From positions 1-24,687 of the forward strand of contig UQQA01000022.1 in assembly GCA_900543105.1 (NCBI GenBank): 24,687 nucleotides of DNA, given 5' to 3'. A program made the translations under genes and the position numbers. Source of the stretch: an uncultured Ruminococcus sp. Lineage in GTDB: Bacteria > Bacillota > Clostridia > Oscillospirales > Ruminococcaceae. Numbering within the stretch: the stretch's first letter is position 1; every line of letters begins with the position of its first letter. Of this stretch, positions 21,999-24,687 are shown piece by piece. A model generated the notes under the pieces. It searched no databases and was not told the DNA's origin. It saw only the letters and a list, made by a program, of their open reading frames with translations.

Positions 21999-24638
21999 AT
22001 GGCAAAAAAATGGGTCTATACTTTTAAAGAAGGCAATATGACTATGCGTAACCTTCTCGGCGGTAAGGGCGCAAACCTTGCTGAAATGACCGAGATCGGA
22101 CTTCCTGTTCCCCAGGGCTTTACAATCACAACAGAAGCTTGTACTCAGTACTATGAGGACGGCAGAAAGATCAACGACGAGATCATGGCTCAGGCTATGG
22201 AAGGCGTTGCTTGGATGGAAAAGGAAAACGGCAAGAAGTTCGGAGATCTTAACAATCCTCTTCTCGTTTCCGTTCGTTCCGGCGCAAGAGCTTCAATGCC
22301 GGGCATGATGGATACTATCCTCAACCTCGGTCTTAACGACGATGTTGTTGCTGCAATGATCAAGAACAACCCGACACCTGAATTCGAGAGATTCGTTTAC
22401 GACTCTTACAGAAGATTTATTCAGATGTTCTCCGACGTTGTTATGGAAGTCGGCAAGAAGTATTTTGAACAGCTCATCGACAAGATGAAGGAAGAAAAGG
22501 GCGTACATTTCGATGTAGAGCTCACAGCTGCTGACCTCAAGACACTTGCAGAACAGTTTAAGGCTGAATACAAGAAGCAGCTCGGCACAGACTTCCCGTC
22601 CGATCCTGTTGAACAGCTCAAGCTCGCTATCGAAGCTGTATTCCGTTCATGGGACAACCCCCGTGCAAACGTTTATCGCCGTGACAACGATATTCCTTAT
22701 TCCTGGGGTACTGCTGTTAACGTAATGCCAATGGTATTCGGTAACCTCAACAACGAGTCCGGTACAGGCGTTGCATTCACAAGAGATCCTGCTACAGGCG
22801 AAAAGAAGCTCATGGGTGAGTTCCTTATCAATGCACAGGGTGAAGACGTTGTTGCCGGCGTTCGTACACCAATGCCTATCGCTCAGATGGAAAAGGAATT
22901 CCCTGAGGCTTATGCAGAATTCATCAAGGTTTGCGAAACACTCGAAAACCATTATCACGATATGCAGGATATGGAGTTCACTGTTGAAAACAAGAAGCTC
23001 TATATGCTCCAGTGCCGTAACGGTAAGAGAACCGCTCAGGCTGCTCTTAAGATCGCTTGCGACCTCGTTGACGAAGGCCACAAGAAGGATTACGAAGCAG
23101 TTGCAATGATCGATCCACGTAACCTCGACACACTCCTCCACCCACAGTTCGACGCTAAGGCACTCAAGGCTGCTACACCTCTCGGAAAGGGCCTCGGCGC
23201 TTCTCCCGGAGCTGCTTGCGGTAAGGTAGTATTCACAGCTGACGATGCAGAAGCTTGGAACAATAAGGGCGAAAAGGTAGTTCTCGTTCGTCTTGAAACA
23301 TCTCCTGAAGATATCACAGGTATGAAGGCTGCTCAGGGTATCCTTACAGTTCGTGGCGGTATGACCTCTCACGCTGCAGTTGTTGCACGTGGTATGGGTA
23401 CTTGCTGCGTATCCGGCTGCGGCGACATCAAGATGGATGAAGCAAACAAGAAGTTTGAACTCGGCGGAAAGGTATTCCACGAGGGCGACTATATCTCTAT
23501 CGATGGTACAACAGGTAACATCTACGGTGAGATCATTCCTACCGTTGACGCTACTATCGCAGGCGAATTCGGCAGAGTTATGGCTTGGGCTGACAAGTAC
23601 AGAAAGCTCAAGGTAAGAACAAACGCTGATACTCCTACAGATGCTAAGAAGGCTAAGGAACTCGGTGCTGAAGGTATCGGTCTTTGCCGTACAGAGCATA
23701 TGTTCTTCGAGCCTGAGAGAATCGCTGCATTCAGAGAGATGATCTGCTCCGATACAGTTGAAGAGAGAGAAGCAGCTCTTGCTAAGATCGAACCTATGCA
23801 GCAGGGCGACTTTGAGGCTCTCTACGAAGCACTTGAAGGCTCACCTGTTACTATCAGATTCCTCGATCCTCCTCTCCACGAATTCGTACCTACAGACGAA
23901 GCTGACATTGAAGCTCTTGCTAAGGCTCAGGGCAAGTCCGTTGAAGCTATCAAGAACATCATTGCTTCTCTCCACGAATTCAACCCAATGATGGGTCACC
24001 GTGGATGCCGTCTTACAGTAACATATCCTGAGATCGCTAAGATGCAGACAAGCGCTGTAATCAAGGCTGCTATCAACGTTAAGAAGAAGCACCCTGATTG
24101 GGACGTTGCTCCTGAGATCATGATCCCGCTCGTAGGCGAAGTTAAGGAATTCAAGTTCGTTAAGAAGATCGTTGTTGAAGTTGCTGACAAGCTCATTGCT
24201 GAATCCGGCAGCGACCTCAAGTACAGCGTTGGTACAATGATCGAAATTCCTCGTGCTGCTCTTACAGCTGACGAGATCGCTAAGGAAGCTGACTTCTTCT
24301 GCTTCGGTACAAACGACCTCACACAGATGACATTCGGCTTCTCCAGAGATGACGCCGGTAAGTTCCTCGGTGCTTACTACGATGCTAAGATCTACGAGAA
24401 CGATCCATTCGCTAAGCTCGACCAGGTTGGCGTTGGCAAGCTCATGAAGATGACTATCGACCTCGGCAAGCCTGTAAATCCTGCACTCCACTGCGGTATC
24501 TGCGGCGAGCACGGCGGCGATCCTACATCTGTAGAATTCTGCCACAAGATCGGTCTTGACTATGTATCTTGCTCACCTTTCCGTGTTCCGATCGCTCGTC
24601 TTGCAGCAGCTCAGGCAGCTATTGCAGAAAGAAATTAA
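21999..24638 (+). CDS. ppdK: Pyruvate, phosphate dikinase
   Basis: Interconverts pyruvate + ATP + phosphate and PEP + AMP + pyrophosphate; in anaerobic Clostridia it commonly serves glycolysis or PEP supply. The complete 879-residue protein has the N-terminal ATP-grasp domain (GGKGANLAEMTEIGLPVPQG, 21-40; ARASMPGMMDTILNLGLND), the swivelling phosphohistidine domain GGMTSHAAVVARGMGT with catalytic His458, and a C-terminal PEP/pyruvate barrel with GLCRTEHMFF, the FGTNDLTQ segment and CGICGEHGGDP with catalytic Cys835. GGAGGT at 21985-21990 is a strong ribosome site. Codons are strikingly uniform (CTC/CTT for Leu, AAG for Lys, GCT for Ala), as expected of a highly expressed gene. Only 49 bases follow it in the window and no terminator is seen there. 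Confidence 0.98.
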   Translation: MAKKWVYTFKEGNMTMRNLLGGKGANLAEMTEIGLPVPQGFTITTEACTQYYEDGRKINDEIMAQAMEGVAWMEKENGKKFGDLNNPLLVSVRSGARASMPGMMDTILNLGLNDDVVAAMIKNNPTPEFERFVYDSYRRFIQMFSDVVMEVGKKYFEQLIDKMKEEKGVHFDVELTAADLKTLAEQFKAEYKKQLGTDFPSDPVEQLKLAIEAVFRSWDNPRANVYRRDNDIPYSWGTAVNVMPMVFGNLNNESGTGVAFTRDPATGEKKLMGEFLINAQGEDVVAGVRTPMPIAQMEKEFPEAYAEFIKVCETLENHYHDMQDMEFTVENKKLYMLQCRNGKRTAQAALKIACDLVDEGHKKDYEAVAMIDPRNLDTLLHPQFDAKALKAATPLGKGLGASPGAACGKVVFTADDAEAWNNKGEKVVLVRLETSPEDITGMKAAQGILTVRGGMTSHAAVVARGMGTCCVSGCGDIKMDEANKKFELGGKVFHEGDYISIDGTTGNIYGEIIPTVDATIAGEFGRVMAWADKYRKLKVRTNADTPTDAKKAKELGAEGIGLCRTEHMFFEPERIAAFREMICSDTVEEREAALAKIEPMQQGDFEALYEALEGSPVTIRFLDPPLHEFVPTDEADIEALAKAQGKSVEAIKNIIASLHEFNPMMGHRGCRLTVTYPEIAKMQTSAVIKAAINVKKKHPDWDVAPEIMIPLVGEVKEFKFVKKIVVEVADKLIAESGSDLKYSVGTMIEIPRAALTADEIAKEADFFCFGTNDLTQMTFGFSRDDAGKFLGAYYDAKIYENDPFAKLDQVGVGKLMKMTIDLGKPVNPALHCGICGEHGGDPTSVEFCHKIGLDYVSCSPFRVPIARLAAAQAAIAERN

Positions 24639-24687
24639 TCAGAGAATCGCTATACAATGGGATTTTCCGATAACCTTTGAAATGGCA

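Noticed and set aside
22647..23699. 350-codon open frame on the minus strand inside ppdK
   Set aside because: It is an antisense shadow of a highly codon-biased gene: Ser/Leu/Cys-rich, with no start signal and no known domain.
24639..24687. Search for a ppdK terminator
   Set aside because: No stable hairpin with a U-run is visible in the last 49 bases; it may lie beyond the window.

Overview
The window reads as chromosomal DNA of a low-to-mid GC Gram-positive anaerobe of the Clostridia, most likely Oscillospiraceae/Ruminococcus-like. The reasons are inferential: strong AGGAGG-type ribosome sites, TGnTATAAT extended -10 promoters, a T-box leader, a pyruvate phosphate dikinase (ppdK) gene with highly biased codons, a glmU-prs-pth-mfd gene order, and intergenic spacers filled with a heptameric (N)CGGAAT repeat and a GTAGGGGCGGAT hairpin repeat that I associate with gut Firmicutes. 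No rRNA, tRNA, CRISPR array, complete insertion sequence or phage gene was seen.

Layout. 1-496 (-): 5' part of gap (GAPDH). 826-1854 (+): a protein with the outline of a sensor histidine kinase but without its catalytic residues. 2032-2859 (+): a lipoprotein of unknown function. 2888-7431 (+): a promoter, a T-box leader with a probable Cys specifier, cysE, a two-gene type II restriction-modification (RM) system (C5 methylase plus an Eco47II-family endonuclease), then cysS. All four genes overlap or touch, so the RM pair lies inside a cysteine/tRNA-Cys operon. 7734-8879 (+): a membrane-anchored protein of unknown function. 9029-11719 (+): secG and rnr (RNase R), each followed by a hairpin. 11925-12553 (-): a RelB/ParE-type toxin-antitoxin pair with its own promoter and operator-like palindrome. 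12805-21640 (-), read right to left: glmU, prs, a small membrane-anchored protein, pth, mfd, sbcD. 21864-24638 (+): promoter, a foldable leader RNA and ppdK.

The housekeeping genes are complete and ordinary. glmU feeds cell-wall UDP-GlcNAc synthesis, prs makes PRPP, pth recycles peptidyl-tRNA, mfd and sbcD act in DNA repair, secG serves protein export, rnr serves RNA turnover and ppdK serves central carbon metabolism. cysE and cysS are jointly responsive to tRNA-Cys charging through the T-box.

The accessory layer is the more unusual part. Three copies of a MITE-like element of about 102-117 bp and one 159-bp element with different ends sit between genes. Ten heptamer arrays occur largely as inverted pairs around GTAGGGG-type hairpins. 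Several of these repeats begin exactly at the stop codon of the preceding gene. The RM pair is visibly more AT-rich than cysE and cysS on either side, which fits horizontal acquisition.
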